The notes: generated by a model not told the origin, from the sequence alone. A DNA stretch of 64,000 bases from Macquaria australasica (GCA_005408345.1 SEMN01000053.1:1178001-1242000); one strand, 5' to 3'. Positions 37,201-49,740 are shown, numbered from the stretch's first letter. Translations and numbers: made by a program.

Positions 37201-38006
37201 GTAAAGTGGTGGGTCTGCAGAGAAGCTCCTATTTTTGATTCTGAAGCACCGACTCTTACATTTACTGTTGATGCTTCTTCTTATTCTGTCAATCTTCTTT
37301 ATAGCAGGGCTGGACGTGTCTGGTAACATCATGTTGTCTATGTTTGGCCAGTTATCTTTAGGAAGAAGAAAATAGACTGCAAAATAACAAAAAGGAAGAG
37401 ACATGTAAGATACATCACCAGCTGCTGTTTTGTACCTTTTTTTTTTTTTTTTTTTTTTTGGGTGGATTTGCCTTTTAACCCTCGCTTATAAGTATTTTCC
37501 AGCCAGAGCCTGTTATAGCTTATTCCTCTGTGCCATCCTACTGCCGTAAATACTCAGCCCACTAAACGTGTATTAATTAAAATAGTCCACAAATGCACCA
37601 TTTCCTCTTTTTTTAGGTAACATTTGCTTAAAACCACAGCACACAGCAGGAAATTATTTAAGGTTTTTTTTTAAATAGAGCTATATATTTCTGTGACCCA
37701 TTTTTCAATTTACATCTTCAGCAGAAACCAAAGAGTGTCTGGCTGAGTGCCACAGACAGGGTAGGCAAGTCAGAAAGTATTGAGAGATGAACTAACACAT
37801 TGGGTTTTTTTTTTATCTTTTCATGGGATTTGTTGCCAATAAGAAAAATATAATGTCAGCGTCACCATTTAAAGAAACATCTCATGTCATAACCTAAGAG
37901 GTGAGGGATGGCAAAATGTCCTCAGTTTTGAGAATTTAGCATTTTTTTCTTTCTTTGTGAGGACATCTGGTCTTTGTTAGTATGGAGATACAAACACACA
38001 CGCACG

Positions 38007-38050
<44 letters not shown>

Positions 38051-41000
38051 GGAGGTGGAGAGGGTGCAGAGGCCGCTTAACAACTGACATTGTCATGCGA
38101 GGGCTCCAGCACTGGGAAACACAGAAGGGTAAAGTACAACTGAATATCAATAAAGCGGCATAGACCGTGTTCGCTGGCTGTCAGTTAGTGTTTGTGCTTT
38201 TCTTACTGCACAGTCTGAAGAGTAAAGGGACATGAAAATCACAGCTCTACTTTGTCTGTGCAGATTTGTTCTGTCTGTTGTTGAGCCCATTTGTGTTGGA
38301 CATTGTTACTCCCAGCTGATACATGTGCAGAATAAGACATTTCTAGCAACCAACATTTTGACAGGAATTTCAAATTAAAGGTGCCCTGTTGAGTTTTCTT
38401 GTAAACAAACAAAGGTTACTCACCAAAAAGCATTTTAGTATCTTTATGGCCTGACAAACACGTTGAATGCATTTTCTCTTCTCGTAAAACATTTTCAAAG
38501 TCACGTATATAATATATATATTATATTATATTAAATCGTGCATCATTTACATCCATGTTTGCTAGCTTGCAGCCTTCTTCTTCTCTGCCATTGTGGGCGC
38601 ATTGCTACTGCTAGCATGTTAGCATGATACAAGCAAAAATGGAACCCACCTGTAAAAACATTGCTCCATAGCGCTACTAGTTGTCAAAAACTCCACGAGG
38701 TACCTTTAAATTATCATAGTCAAAGTATGTGAAAGGAAATCATCCCATTAGGGCTGCAACTAACACTTGTTTTAATTATTGATTAATCTGCCGATTAGTG
38801 TCTCAATTAATCTGCTAATCACTTTGTCTGTAAAATGTCAGAAAACAGTGAAAAAACCCGTTCTAATTTCTTAAAGCCCAAGGTGACGTCTTCAAATGTC
38901 TTGTTTTGTCTGATCAGCAGTCCAGAATCCAAAGATATTCAGTGTACTTTCATGTGTTACATTGCAAAGCTTCAAATCCTCACATTTGAGAAGGTAAAAC
39001 CACAAATGTTTGGCATTTTTGCTTAAATTAAAAAATTATTAAACGATTATTTGATTATAAAAATAGTTGCAGATTAATTTCCAGTCAAATGACCAATCGA
39101 TTAATCCACTTATCGTTGCAGTTCTATTTGCCATTAAAAGTGACTGAAAACAAAGCATCTTTAAGTAACTACCACCACCTACAGGATTTGTAATCGTACA
39201 GTATTTGTAATAATCCAAATCAGAGTATCTTGCAGTTCAGGTATTAGAAAACAGAGAGTTGTGTTTTGCTTAACATGTGGCGATTCTTCTTTTGTCCTTT
39301 TTGCCAGACTAAGTGAGATTAATCTCACACATAACGTACTCTCCTCTGGGGCTGACAGAAACAGTGATATTTCTAACTTAGTGCAAACTAATTCTGCATT
39401 CTGCAGACACCTTGTAAATCTACAGACAGGCTGTGTTCCTTCTGCAAATGCTGCTGAGGACAACCAGTGTTGGTGTAGTGTTAGCTCCATATGCCTGTCT
39501 GTTCTGTTGTCTGCCTTTGCATCTGTCTGTCCCCCAGTATTACTCTTGGTATTTGAAACTCCAGATGGATGCATGCAATTAGATGTAATATGCTAAAAAC
39601 TAAATGTCAACACATTGCCTTCCACCGCTTTAGCTCTTTGTTGCCGCTATCTTGTCTGCCTGAATGGGCTCGTCTCAGTCTGAACATGGACCATTGAGTT
39701 TCTCTCATTAAACAGAGGACGGCTACTATTCCCCGTTTTGTCTGTATCGACATTAGCTCCTGTGCTTTGTGTTCACAATGTTTATCAAGTACACGGACAT
39801 CAAGCTTCAGTCACAGCCTCTTTTAATTGCTTCACATGGGTGGATGATGCAGTTTTGTGTTCTTTAATAAAGAGGTGGCCACGTGAATTTAGTTACCGAT
39901 CCTTGTGGGCAGAGAATAAATTCTAACACAAATGTTCAGCTGATTTATTTTGTTTACTTGATTTGTTAAATATCTTTTTGCGTGGCAAAAATGTCTCATC
40001 GGCATTACAGCGTCACTTTGTCTATTCAGCAATGCAAAACAGAGCCACTTCCTTACTTTGAAGTAGTTTGATGTTTTCAATGTAACCTGGGAAAAGATTT
40101 TGATTGAATGGGTCCCCCAGCCAGTGAAACAAAAAGCAAGGACACAGAGTGAGAGGAAGTGATGCGTAGGCCTGTCATCTTTTGTAGTTTCTATCTCTCC
40201 AGGGAGCCAGTTAAACACACATCTGAGCCACACTATTCAGGCAGCACGGCTCAGAGTTGGAGGCAGTGGGCTGCAAACAATGAGTAACATTTGGGAGAAG
40301 TCATTTTGCACAATCACCACCAGTACACGAGCTACCAAAATGGGAGGCATAACTCACATGAAAGGCGTTAGACAATTTGTATATGAATATGGCCAATTTT
40401 CCAGAACAAATGTGTGGCCTTTATCTCATAGGGGATTTATGTGACACTTTACAGTATATTACACCAATCCATTGTGTTAATAATCCAGATGTAGATCAGC
40501 ACCACATCATGATTTCTGAGCTGCAAGCGTTGTTGTGTGGACCTTAATCCTATACGTTATTTCATCATTTTTGAATTAAGTCTTGCATCAGTTTCTAAGA
40601 GTCAAAAATGATTGCTGCACTGCTCTGCATGGTCTGAAATTTAAACTATGTTACGCTCTGGCTGCAGCTCCACCTCAGACGGTGTTGGCAAGGCAGGTAT
40701 TTTTGCCTTTGGCAGCATGAAATGCTTTGTGATGTGAAAATTGCTACCGCCTCCAAAAAAGGACAGATGATAGGTTATCACAGACACACTAGTCACAAAC
40801 TGTGTCCTTGGCTGAAACTGACTGAAAACACTGTTTATACAGTTTATACATTATTAATATTACTATTATATTGCTCTGCTAGCTACAACAACCCATGAGA
40901 TAAGGGTCAAGTGTGGTTTTACGTGATGGAAAGGGTTCACATTTGATTGGATAAATGTATGTATACACCCCCATGGGTCATCAAATATACGTTAACGTTT

Positions 41001-42567
41001 GACAGGAAGAGAAAAGAGAGGGGTTTTGATATGTAAATGCTCAAAAGTGCTTTTTTTTTGGGACATATATTTGGGAAAGAGATAATAGAACAATTTAATG
41101 CATTTTTATTTAACTGTGTTGTATTTACATGAATTACAGTAGTTGTGCATATACATGCTGCTGTTGGGATTCGTGCCAAATGTTCCAACACGCGGGGTTG
41201 GCCGCTTTAGGGCAGTGGAAACAAGCTATAAACACAACACTGACATACTGTATTATCACCTTTTACGTTGATATGGTGAACATATTGGCAAAGAGTTTGA
41301 CGTTGTGTATGTGGCCACCTGAAGAATGTAATAAGTCCAATATTCACTCTCCTTTTTAGCTCTGTTTTGGTGTCTACCAACTCCAGAAATATCAGGCTCT
41401 TTAGCTAAATGCTCCACTATGCTCACCAGCTAGTTGCTAACTTTGTCTGTCTGCTGTTTTGTGCTGAGCAGGTAGTGTAAAGTGGGTTAATCAGAGCTTT
41501 TTTTTGCTGAAAACAGCTGCGGCCAGAAATGACTCTCATGAGAGCGATGAGAGTGAAGCAAACAGTAAAGTTGTGGCCCCGAAAACTAAAACTAATGAGC
41601 TAAAAGACACTACAATGCTCTTTAGAGCTGAGGGGAACTGCAGAGTCAGGTGGTAATTCTCTGTGGGTTCATCACCAGGAGTGACACCTTTCACATGCAC
41701 ATAGCCATTTGATCCATTGTTAATATAAATTATTGATTATATCAGCTTTAAAATCAAATATTTGATTTGTGATTCTCCACAACCTGCTATTTTGTCATGA
41801 AGTAACATCTAAACAACTGTTTTTTCCCCCCCACTTTAGGCAAGTACGTGTACCAGCCCATGACCAATGTGTGCCATCTGCCCACCACAGCCGTGCCACC
41901 TGTTGGGGCAGAGTACAGCAACACCATGGACCTGTCCGTCTCTCTGGCTGAGCGCTTCCTGAAGCTCGCCCCGTGCTTCCAGTCCCCACCTCACCTGGAG
42001 TCGCCCAAGTACTGCGTCATCGCGGATCTGTTTGTGGACGACTACATTGTCAAACGCATTAACGGAAAGATGTGCTATGTGCAGCGCCCCCCGCCTCCCT
42101 TACCAGAACCACCTCATCCTCCTACTCCTCCCCCACCTGCTCCCGCTACACCTCCAACCCCCCAAATTTCCACTCAGCCTCGGCAACCAGTGAAGCCCGC
42201 ACTGCCAACCCAACACGCACCTGCACCCGCACCCGCACCCGCACCCACACCCACGCCTGCACCTGCACCTGTGCAGCCAGTCCAGCAGGTGTACAGTGAA
42301 CACAAACATCTCTCCCCCGTGGATAAGATAAAAGGCCCCAAAATGGACCACTGCTCCTCTCCGTCCAGCTCCGAAGACTCCGGCATCAACGCGTTGGGCC
42401 TGCACTACCTGGAGTCCTGCGAGGAGGAGAGTGAGGAGGAGGAGGACGAGTTGAGCACAGATGGGAACTCCAGCCCCGGCAGCCTCTGGGATCAGGACGA
42501 CTGCTCTCTTCTCTCCCCCTCCAAGTCTATGATAGAGATCATCGAAAAGATCGAAACAACTGTGTAA
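31265..42567 (+). CDS. c3orf70: UPF0524 protein, C3orf70 orthologue
   Basis: Two coding exons, 31265-31448 and 41840-42567, join in phase at a split Cys codon (WCH-C-KYVYQPMT) and give 303 residues. The N terminus (KSEKLDEAQALAKSC, then FLPCDGLSICATHSHGKCFK) and the C-terminal DHCSSPSSSEDSGINA and IETTV match human C3orf70 (about 250 aa) closely. Thirteen Cys/His lie within residues 25-62, suggestive of metal binding but unproven. Residues 145-209 form a Pro/Ala-rich tract that accounts for the extra length. An acidic run (255-264) follows. There is no signal peptide or membrane helix. The start ATG has a good Kozak context (GGCATGG). The molecular function is unknown; a neural role has been reported for the zebrafish genes, as I recall. 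Confidence 0.93.
32460..32743 (+). repeat. Dispersed intronic repeat, copy 1
   Basis: Shares ordered blocks with 37545-37873 in the same orientation: GTGTATTAAT, AAATAGTCC, CTATATATTT-x-TGTGACCCA, TTTCATGGGATTTGTTG and ATAAGAAAAAT, ending at TTTAAAG. The family is not identified. It is in the large c3orf70 intron. Confidence 0.55.
34250..34450. promoter_or_regulatory. Homeodomain-motif cluster, candidate enhancer
   Basis: Within 200 bases there are CATTAGCGGTAATTAAC (34258-34274), GATTACAATTACC (34387-34399), GAATTACTCATTAAG (34412-34426) and CTAATGAG (34442-34449). Such TAAT clusters are typical of conserved developmental enhancers but also arise in AT-rich DNA. It is in the c3orf70 intron. 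Confidence 0.25.
35000..37437. other. c3orf70 intron, no assigned elements
   Basis: Open frames here (for example 35721-36128 minus) lack splice sites, codon bias and recognisable motifs. The stretch ends in a 20-base poly(T) run near 37439-37460. I see no gene or clear repeat. Confidence 0.4.
37545..37873 (+). repeat. Dispersed intronic repeat, copy 2
   Basis: Counterpart of 32460-32743 with the same ordered blocks. It is longer by an internal stretch around 37735-37795. Confidence 0.55.
37995..38048. repeat. (CA)n microsatellite
   Basis: A CA run with CG interruptions at its start, in the c3orf70 intron. Confidence 0.9.
38372..38712. mobile_element. MITE with TTAAAGGT termini
   Basis: The left end AAATTAAAGGTGCCCTGTTG is matched by the right end CCACGAGGTACCTTTAAATT as an inverted repeat, which extends to about 30 bases with the adjoining GAGTTTT / AAAAACT. 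The body contains an AT-rich palindrome (ATATAATATATATATTATAT region) and no coding frame. Confidence 0.65.
38749..39126 (+). mobile_element. GGGCTGCAACTAA transposon, near-complete copy
   Basis: Starts TAGGGCTGCAACTAA and ends ATCGTTGCAGTTCTA, an imperfect 15-base inverted repeat. The inside has many TAATC/GATTA inversions and the blocks TGTAAAATGTCAGAAAACAG, GGTGACGTCTTCAAATGTC and CACATTTGAGAAGG. It is the best of four related pieces in the window. It lies 36 bases after another MITE, in the c3orf70 intron. Confidence 0.7.
39127..41358. other. c3orf70 intron, no assigned elements
   Basis: No supported exon on either strand and no clear tandem or inverted repeat. Open frames at 39179-39596 on both strands overlap each other and lack splice sites. 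Confidence 0.4.
41359..41690. repeat. Probable dispersed repeat
   Basis: GGTGTCTACCAACTCCAG, TCAGGCTCTTTAGCTAAATG and CACCAGCTAGTTGCTAAC belong to a repeat I associate with percomorph fish genomes. There is one copy in this window, so the call rests on memory of the family, not on internal comparison. It ends about 150 bases before c3orf70 exon 2. Confidence 0.4.
42217..42271 (+). repeat. Coding hexamer repeat in c3orf70
   Basis: Tandem GCACCC/GCACCT units encode alternating Ala-Pro within the Pro-rich tract. Unit variants (ACACCC, ACGCCT) show partial decay. Such repeats change length by slippage, in steps of two residues. Confidence 0.8.
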
Positions 42568-44431
42568 CTGACACAACATGGACATGGACGCCAGCTGTGA
42601 GGGAGCGGTGACCTACAGCGCAGCACCATATTATTGAGAATAACACTTGAGGATTTATTCTACATGGACCAATAGGACACAAACCCCTCTCTAACGCTTC
42701 AGCAGGGCTTTGCCAGGTTGTTTTGAGTTGAATTTGCTTTCCTGCAGGTGGCCAAGGACTGTACGTCTGCACTCACACACAGCCTCTTCTCTGTCCACAT
42801 CCCCTGCATGGAGTGAATATCTACAACTTATTACGATACAGGAGAAAGAGGAAGCACAAGAATATCAAGCACATGCACAGTGGACCAATTAGACCTCTTG
42901 TACATGGTAATCATACAGTGAAAAACCTAAAATACAAAAGGACTCTATAGTAGGTGCACTTCCGTTGGAGGAAAGTAAGAGAAAAAGTGAGACTTTTTTC
43001 TGAGACTTCTCTTTAGGTATATATTACTGGAGCTAAATTGTGTGAAAGGTGGTGTAAGTAGGTTTCATGATGATAATGAGCAGTTAGGTAATTCTTGGTG
43101 TCCTGTCGTCAGTCTGACTTTATACTAATTCAACATTTAAGTGGCAAATAAGCGTGCCATTTCTTGTCCTCTGGTTAGTGGCTCCACCCACACCCCCATT
43201 AGTAATTCTGACACTTGAGTGTAATAATTACAAGGCCAGCTACCTCTCATGGGCCTAAAGCACATCAGCCTTTTAACCTGTTAATTACTCAGCTCCGAGC
43301 TGCTGGGACACACCTGCTTCTATCACGTTAATAAAAAATTTAAAAAAAGATTTGCGGCCCACAGTTTGTCTGCACTTTACTGACACCAACACAAGTGATA
43401 GGTAGGTAGGTCAATGTTGACAATCAAGGATTACACAGAAGCACATTCCTCTACTGTACCTGCCAGCAAGGACCAAGGATACTCTTATAGCTTCTAAAAA
43501 CCATTTATCAGACATTAACACATTGTTCTGACCACCTTTTCTGGTCAAGCTGCAGTGCTGTTCAAGGTTAAATGGGGCGTTAAGCACAACATGCCTTGTA
43601 TTGACCTCTATTAGCAGAAATTAAATAGCACAGACGTGTATCTGGCAGAGCTACAGTGACAAAAGTAGGAGTCACGTTGACACAGCAGAAACTAGTAAGA
43701 CAACCAGTGAAGAGGGAATATATCTCATATACACACATATAAACTTATATAATAATAAAACTGCATTGTTATTTGCTTTTTGGGCTTGACAGTGAAATGT
43801 CTTGTGATGGCAGCTGAAAGGGGAGTCTGGGAAAGGTGTGCAGGCTAGGCTAGACTAATATATCAGTTATTTTGTGCTACGGGGCAGAAAAATGTCACTT
43901 AATGCACCTTTAAAAGGAGATTACAGTATGGAACAGGATGCTGAATAGGTGTTATGATGTTGTGATGGGCATGATATTATAAGAGATGCACTCAAATATA
44001 AAATTTGTGAGACAGCCCCTTATTAGTCAGTTAGTAAAATGAAGATGGGCTGGGTCTTTTTAATTGTTTTCTTTTTATGTTTAAAGAGTTATTTCCTGGA
44101 GATTTGTCTGCAAAAAAAAAACCAAAAAAAAAACCAACATTAAATTATTCTCAAATATGTATTGCTACAATGCTACACTAGGCATAAAAAAAAGAAGAAA
44201 GTAATTTTGCATGACTGCATTCATTTGCAGAAGTCCCTCATGTCAAAAACCAATTTCACAAATTTGTGATTCAGAGTGTTCAAAGAGCGAACAAATCCTG
44301 TATCTGTTATTCAAAATGTTTTTTATTCAGGGTCAGCCCTTGACATGACACAGAACACAGTCCCTCTTACAGTAATGCTGTTTAAAACATGTCTTATGTT
44401 CTTATTGTCATATTATTTTCATATGAATAAA
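42568..44431 (+). other. c3orf70: Probable c3orf70 3' UTR
   Basis: Candidate poly(A) signals AATAAA stand at 43330, 43754 and 44426. No further coding exon is seen. The true end could be any of these; the 44426 boundary is an estimate. Confidence 0.45.
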
Positions 44432-45488
44432 TCTTACAGTATATTACAGTATATTTGTGTGTTTTATATTTGAGTATAAAAACATTATACAAAAATATTT
44501 TACAGCAGACTACTGTAAATGTGTAGTAAGTGTAACGCTGAACATGCAAAAGGCATCCTGATAAGGCATTCATACAGGTGTTTTCCATTCATAGTAGTGT
44601 TTTCCATTAAGCACATCAGCGTTCAATTGGTTCTTAGAAATGTCTATTCATATGATGGTGTGTGTCATTTGAAGACAAAATACCATTCTGAGAAGACAAC
44701 ATTGTTTTGAATGCAGAGTTTCCTCTTGCTTTTTTTTTCTCCCTCGGCTTGTCTTTTGTAGCCAGCGGTTTGTAACATGTGGGCATGTTCTGCAAAAAGA
44801 AAGTTTACATCTTGTTTGAAAAGCACTCAGACTTCCTTTACCAGACACAATGGATGACTAATGCTCTCCAGAGATTGGGTGGAATAGAAAAGCAAAGTGA
44901 GAGATACACTAAAATTGATTCATTACTTGAACTGTGGTTGTTTGTCTCCTCTGAAATGTCATGAGGAATGTTCTTTGTTTTTGTCTCTCACATTCCCTCC
45001 TTTGTAACCTGTACTTTATTACACTGGCACAGAAAAATTACATGAAAGCAAGAGAAAAATAAATCTGGTGAATGAGTTTAAGACTGGAGATCAATTCTAG
45101 TATTGCATACAATTATGGTGTAAGATATACAATACAAGTTAGAGTCAAGCCCCTCCACCTCTGACCTCATGCTTCCTTTTATTGATCCACACCAGCGATG
45201 TCCTCTGGGTCTCTGTCCCAGACTTCGTTCTTCACACTTCGTCTAGCAGCTGATTTTATAAGACACCATGCAAGTGTCTTTCTCACCTTGACTTCGAGCC
45301 AAGATTGATTTCTCCATGCTTTTCTTTTCCCCTGCATTGTGTCTATCGATTATTTGTACTCCGCTTGTGCTGAGAGAAAACCAAGGATGAAATGCTAATC
45401 AGTTTATATGAATGTACAGTCATTATTCTGCTCGGTGATGAAGAGGAGGAGTGTGCAACTGACTGCTGGAGAGCCTGGGTGACAACGC

Positions 45489-45950
45489 AGAGTGGGAGAA
45501 GAAAAGAGTAGAGAACAGAAGAGGAGAGAAGAGTAGAGATGAGAAGAGAACAGAAGAGGAAAGGAGAGAACAGGAGAGATGAGAGGAAAGAAGAGAGGAG
45601 ACGAGAGAAGAGATGAGAGAAGAGTAGAGATGAGTAGAGAACAGAAAAGGAAAGGAGAGAGATGAGACGAGGGAAGAGAAGAGATGAGGAGAGATGAGGA
45701 GAGAAAAGGAGAGGAGACGAGAGAATAGAAGAGATGAGAGAAAAGGAGGAGAGGAGACGAGAGAAGTGAAGAGATGAGAGAAGAGGAGATGAGAGGAGAT
45801 GAGAGAAAAGAAGAGGAGTGAAGATGAGATGAGAGGAGAGATGAGATGCGAGAAAGGAAAAGGAGAGAAAAGACAAGAGAAGACAAGAGAAGAGAAAGAT
45901 GAGGAGATGAGAGTAGAGAAGAGAAGAAGAAAGGAGAAAAAAGTGGGAGT
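45489..45950 (+). repeat. Purine-rich GAGA/AGAAG block
   Basis: About 460 bases on the plus strand are nearly all A and G, with scattered single T or C, built from GAGAAGA, GATGAGA, GAGTAGA and GAACAGAAGAGG variants. It is a degenerate minisatellite. The long minus-strand open frames over it are Ser/Leu/Phe-rich artefacts of TCT/CTT codons. Confidence 0.85.
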
Positions 45951-46200
45951 GCGTGGAGGGAGTGCAGCGACAGGCAGAGGAGAGGAAGCTCAATTAAAAA
46001 GATGATGATGATGCAAGCACATGTAAAGTCTTTGGACGGACTCCGTGTGCGTGTGCAGCCGCACAAGGCAGCGTGTAGTTCAACATTTTGAAATCGTTTT
46101 TTCAAAAGCTACATTTCATGAAGAGATAGATTGCTGTTACTGTTAATCCCTCGCAGCAAAGTCATTCAATTGGCAGGCACCTTGAGCAGCTGAGAACTCA

Positions 46201-46203
<3 letters not shown>

Positions 46204-46256
<53 letters not shown>
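46204..46256. repeat. (CA)n microsatellite
   Basis: Uninterrupted CA run of about 53 bases. Confidence 0.9.
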
Positions 46257-46258
<2 letters not shown>

Positions 46259-49200
46259 AAGTTACACACTAAATCAAAAAACGCCCTTGTTCAAGGACTG
46301 CTTCACAAGCAGGGTTGGCACAGCTCAAGTCACACAAGCTGTAGAGAGATGTTGTCAGTTCCACTTTGTTTTCCCTTTTGATGTGCGTACAAACGCATTA
46401 CCTTTCCCGAGGAGGTTTTCTTTTAATTTCACACAATTGCATTTTCTCTCCAGAGGCCAGTTATTAGACGAGCAAAACCCAAATACTCAGAGGAGATTTT
46501 AAGTGACAAAATGAAAACATGGAGTGCCAGCAGTGCCTCACCTGAGTAAGAGGAGAAGCATTAGGAGGAATCAACTCAGTGCAGTTGCTCTGATGGAGAA
46601 TTGTTATTACATTTTGTCTAAATGTAACGCATAGATGGAATAGATGCAGAAAATAAAAAAATAACTTTATAAATAACTATGTTTTTGTGATTGCATGTCA
46701 GCAGGATTGAGATGAGTGTCATTCACAGGCTCGTCGCTCAGTGTATGTCTTAAACCCTGCGATACATGCCTCAGGTCTTTAGAGAGCATATTGCGCCTTT
46801 ATTCATTAATTTGATTCAATTAAGTCCCTTTTATTCCTCAAACTACTAGTGTCAAAATTCCTAAAAATCCTTGTTTTTCTTACGCTTTTATTGGGTTTTA
46901 GACACCGAAGGTTTGTAAGATTACGGCACAGTATGCAGGTAGGAGGTAATGTTGTGTTTTCCTGTTTGCCTCAATTTTGCCTGCACACAAATACTCCACA
47001 AATACCACAAGACAATAACTGTGATTTTGCATTACTGTGCTCACTAATTGTGTTTTGGTAAGTTGAGCAGTTACAGAAGCCTATGTGTAAAAAAGGACAA
47101 TTTGTGTATAAACACAAATATAATAGCCTATGTTAGCAGTTGTTAATTCGTTTTTAAATAGTGGCATATAATTGGCATCTATAAGTGCCAAAAATAACAC
47201 ATAAATGGGTGTGGGGTGGGGGTGGGGAGGTCTAAATGGGTCTCTAAAGACCCCAGGTATGTAGGAATATTGGAAAAAACAACTATGTACCCCCACTGTC
47301 ATTACATGCTGTCATGACTCGTGTTGTGCTTTGTTAAAATACACAGAACTTTTTAAACTATTTTAAATTTTAGTGGAAATCAGTTTTTAGGAAATGTTTA
47401 TAAAACATTTCCATCATATAGATAACATGAAGAACTGGAACAAGCTGATACAGAATACATACAGTATATGAATATGTCAAACAGAGTGGAATAAGATCAT
47501 TTTTCCAACTTCAAAGCTACTTAAAGGGAAATTAAAGGGGGAAACCGGAAGTTAAGGGGTTAATATAGTTTATAATTTGACAGTGCATGTCATGAAAATC
47601 CATATCAGCTTCCTACAGGGAACCAGCACTATATTGCAGGCATACAACTTCCTCTCTAATCTGAGACATTCAGAGCCAAACTTCAACAGCAGCACTGCAT
47701 TTCAAAAGGGCCATTTATATGTCCAATTTACAGCATAATGTCCCTGTGATTGGCCTGATGCAGGCGGTGTGCAGGTAACAGGGGAACCTACCAGCAGGCT
47801 GCTGATAAACAATCAGACACATGGCTTTGCCTTGGCTGTGCTCGATGGGTGATGGGTTTCTGATAAGCTCTATAAAGTAAACGCGAGAGTGTCACCTGGA
47901 GTGCAGCTCCGCACTCCCTGCCTGTAAAATATTCATTACTTTTTTCCGTCACTGTCTGCCCTCGTCTTTGAAATGGATTTAGAGCACCTTTTCCTTTTAG
48001 ACACAGAGCGTGACTTTCTCCCAGCAAACTCCAGACAACAGCTTCAAGCTTTAGTGACGATAGACAGGGCAGTGTTTGAAAGCATTCCCTTTGTGTTGCT
48101 TAAAGCTACTTGGTGAGTCATCCTTTCACTACTTCTGGTGAAAAGCCTGTGAGTGCTTTTTTTCTTTTTGCAATGGCAGAATGACTCACAGTGATATACC
48201 TTAATGTGATTAGATGATGATTCTGTAGTTGGAGATAGTGCTGGATTTGCATCATCTTGTGCGCGTTTAAAATATTGGACTTTCCATTTCCCACTCAAGG
48301 ACTGATGAAGATGATCATTCACAATGATCCTGAATGAAATTAGTTCATATTTACACAGTATTTCTCAGTTGAAACAAAGCAATTGTCTTCTTACTTTTCT
48401 GCAGTTTTCAGAGGGTTGATAGTGGCCATTAGCAGAGCAATTGTGTGGTATTTGTGCAATGAGGGAAAGTCTGAATCCATCTTAATCACATCAAAGAGTC
48501 AGAGGATGTAGGGGATGCCTATGCTGGCTTTTAACTTAAAAGCCAGTGAAGTCAATATGGTCGCCTTCTCTAGTGTCTACTTTAAGTTTGTTAAATCTTT
48601 TCTCCCATAACTTTTATTCTTTTCACTCTTTTGATTTTTAGAAATAGGACAAATGATGATTCATCAGAGGGACGTGTTCTTGTGTTGCCACTTTAGATAC
48701 TGAACATTTTATTGGAACACGAAACATGAACATGAAAAGAGAGTAATTTCTGTTATTTTCATCCTGACATGGCACAAAACCACAGAGCACCTGTGGAGAG
48801 ACAGTGTTCCCAATTCAAAAGGTCAGTACAGCTAAAACCACTTGAGGAATTCATCAAACGTATGTGGCCTGAGTGTCCAGTGGGGGCTTACTTGAACTTG
48901 AACTCTGAGGACACACAAACTGCAGTTTTAAATCATGTCAATTCAAGTACCCAACCGTCACGCACGCACAAAAACTCTACACTCAGGAAACTACAGATGT
49001 GACATTAAGGGGCTGTAACATCATAAAACTCTATTTCCTCTCTGTCTGCACCAGTCGAGGGCTGATTAGTATCACAGTCTACATTCAAATGATTGATGTC
49101 GCTCCAGTCCTTTCCCACAACACTTTGGACAGATGTGGCTCTCATCTGCGAGAGTATTTTATAATGCTGCCACTCAAAAATGGCATTGTTCTCCTCTGTT

Positions 49201-49607
49201 TAATACTTTCTAAAGGGCTGCCCAAAATAGAGGGACAGAACTAGGCCAGCGCTGGACCCAGATTGCTCCTAGCAGATATGACTGAAAAAAATATGGGACG
49301 TAAGCTTTCTAAATCTAAATGCCTGTCAACCATAAAAAAACATTGGTTTCGGGGGAATTATTGCATTATGAGATCTTAGCCATTATGGCGCCCCAGGACG
49401 AGCTTTGCGGATCCATTAATGTGCGTGGAGATCTTGAAGGAAAATGTTGTCCTCAAAAACACATCATACTTTAACTCAAGTATGAAAAGCAATAATAAAA
49501 GTTTTAGAAACTTGTACAAGCTCTTTATATTTTCCTATTCAGAGTTTCTAAAATGTCAGACTGTGTAACTTTCCATCTAACCACATGCAATAATTGGCTG
49601 TTTCACA

Positions 49608-49709
49608 GGTGGTTGGCGTTCTTACCAGTATACTTCAATCATGAGGCTATTCTTGGGCTTTTTCTTATTTTCCTCTGAATGGCTAAAGTTACAGTACAAA
49701 CCAACTCTG
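49608..49709 (+). repeat. Direct repeat, left copy, flanking a transposon
   Basis: Matches 50017-50131: both contain TATACTTCAATCATG, AGGCTATTCTTGGGC, TTTTTCTTATTTT and GGCTAAAGTT-x-CAGTAC in order. Confidence 0.6.
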
Positions 49710-49740
49710 GCACACACACATTTTTCCACACTGGAAGGGA

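Noticed and set aside
42100..42585. A 161-codon minus-strand frame antisense to c3orf70 exon 2
   Set aside because: Shadow of the Pro-rich GC-rich coding sequence; the Cys/Gly repeats reflect the hexamer repeat.
45343..46105. Two long minus-strand open frames (216 and 233 codons), the longest outside real genes
   Set aside because: They are Ser/Leu/Phe-rich translations of the purine-rich tandem block, open only because stop codons are rare in TCT/CTT repeats. There is no splice or start context.
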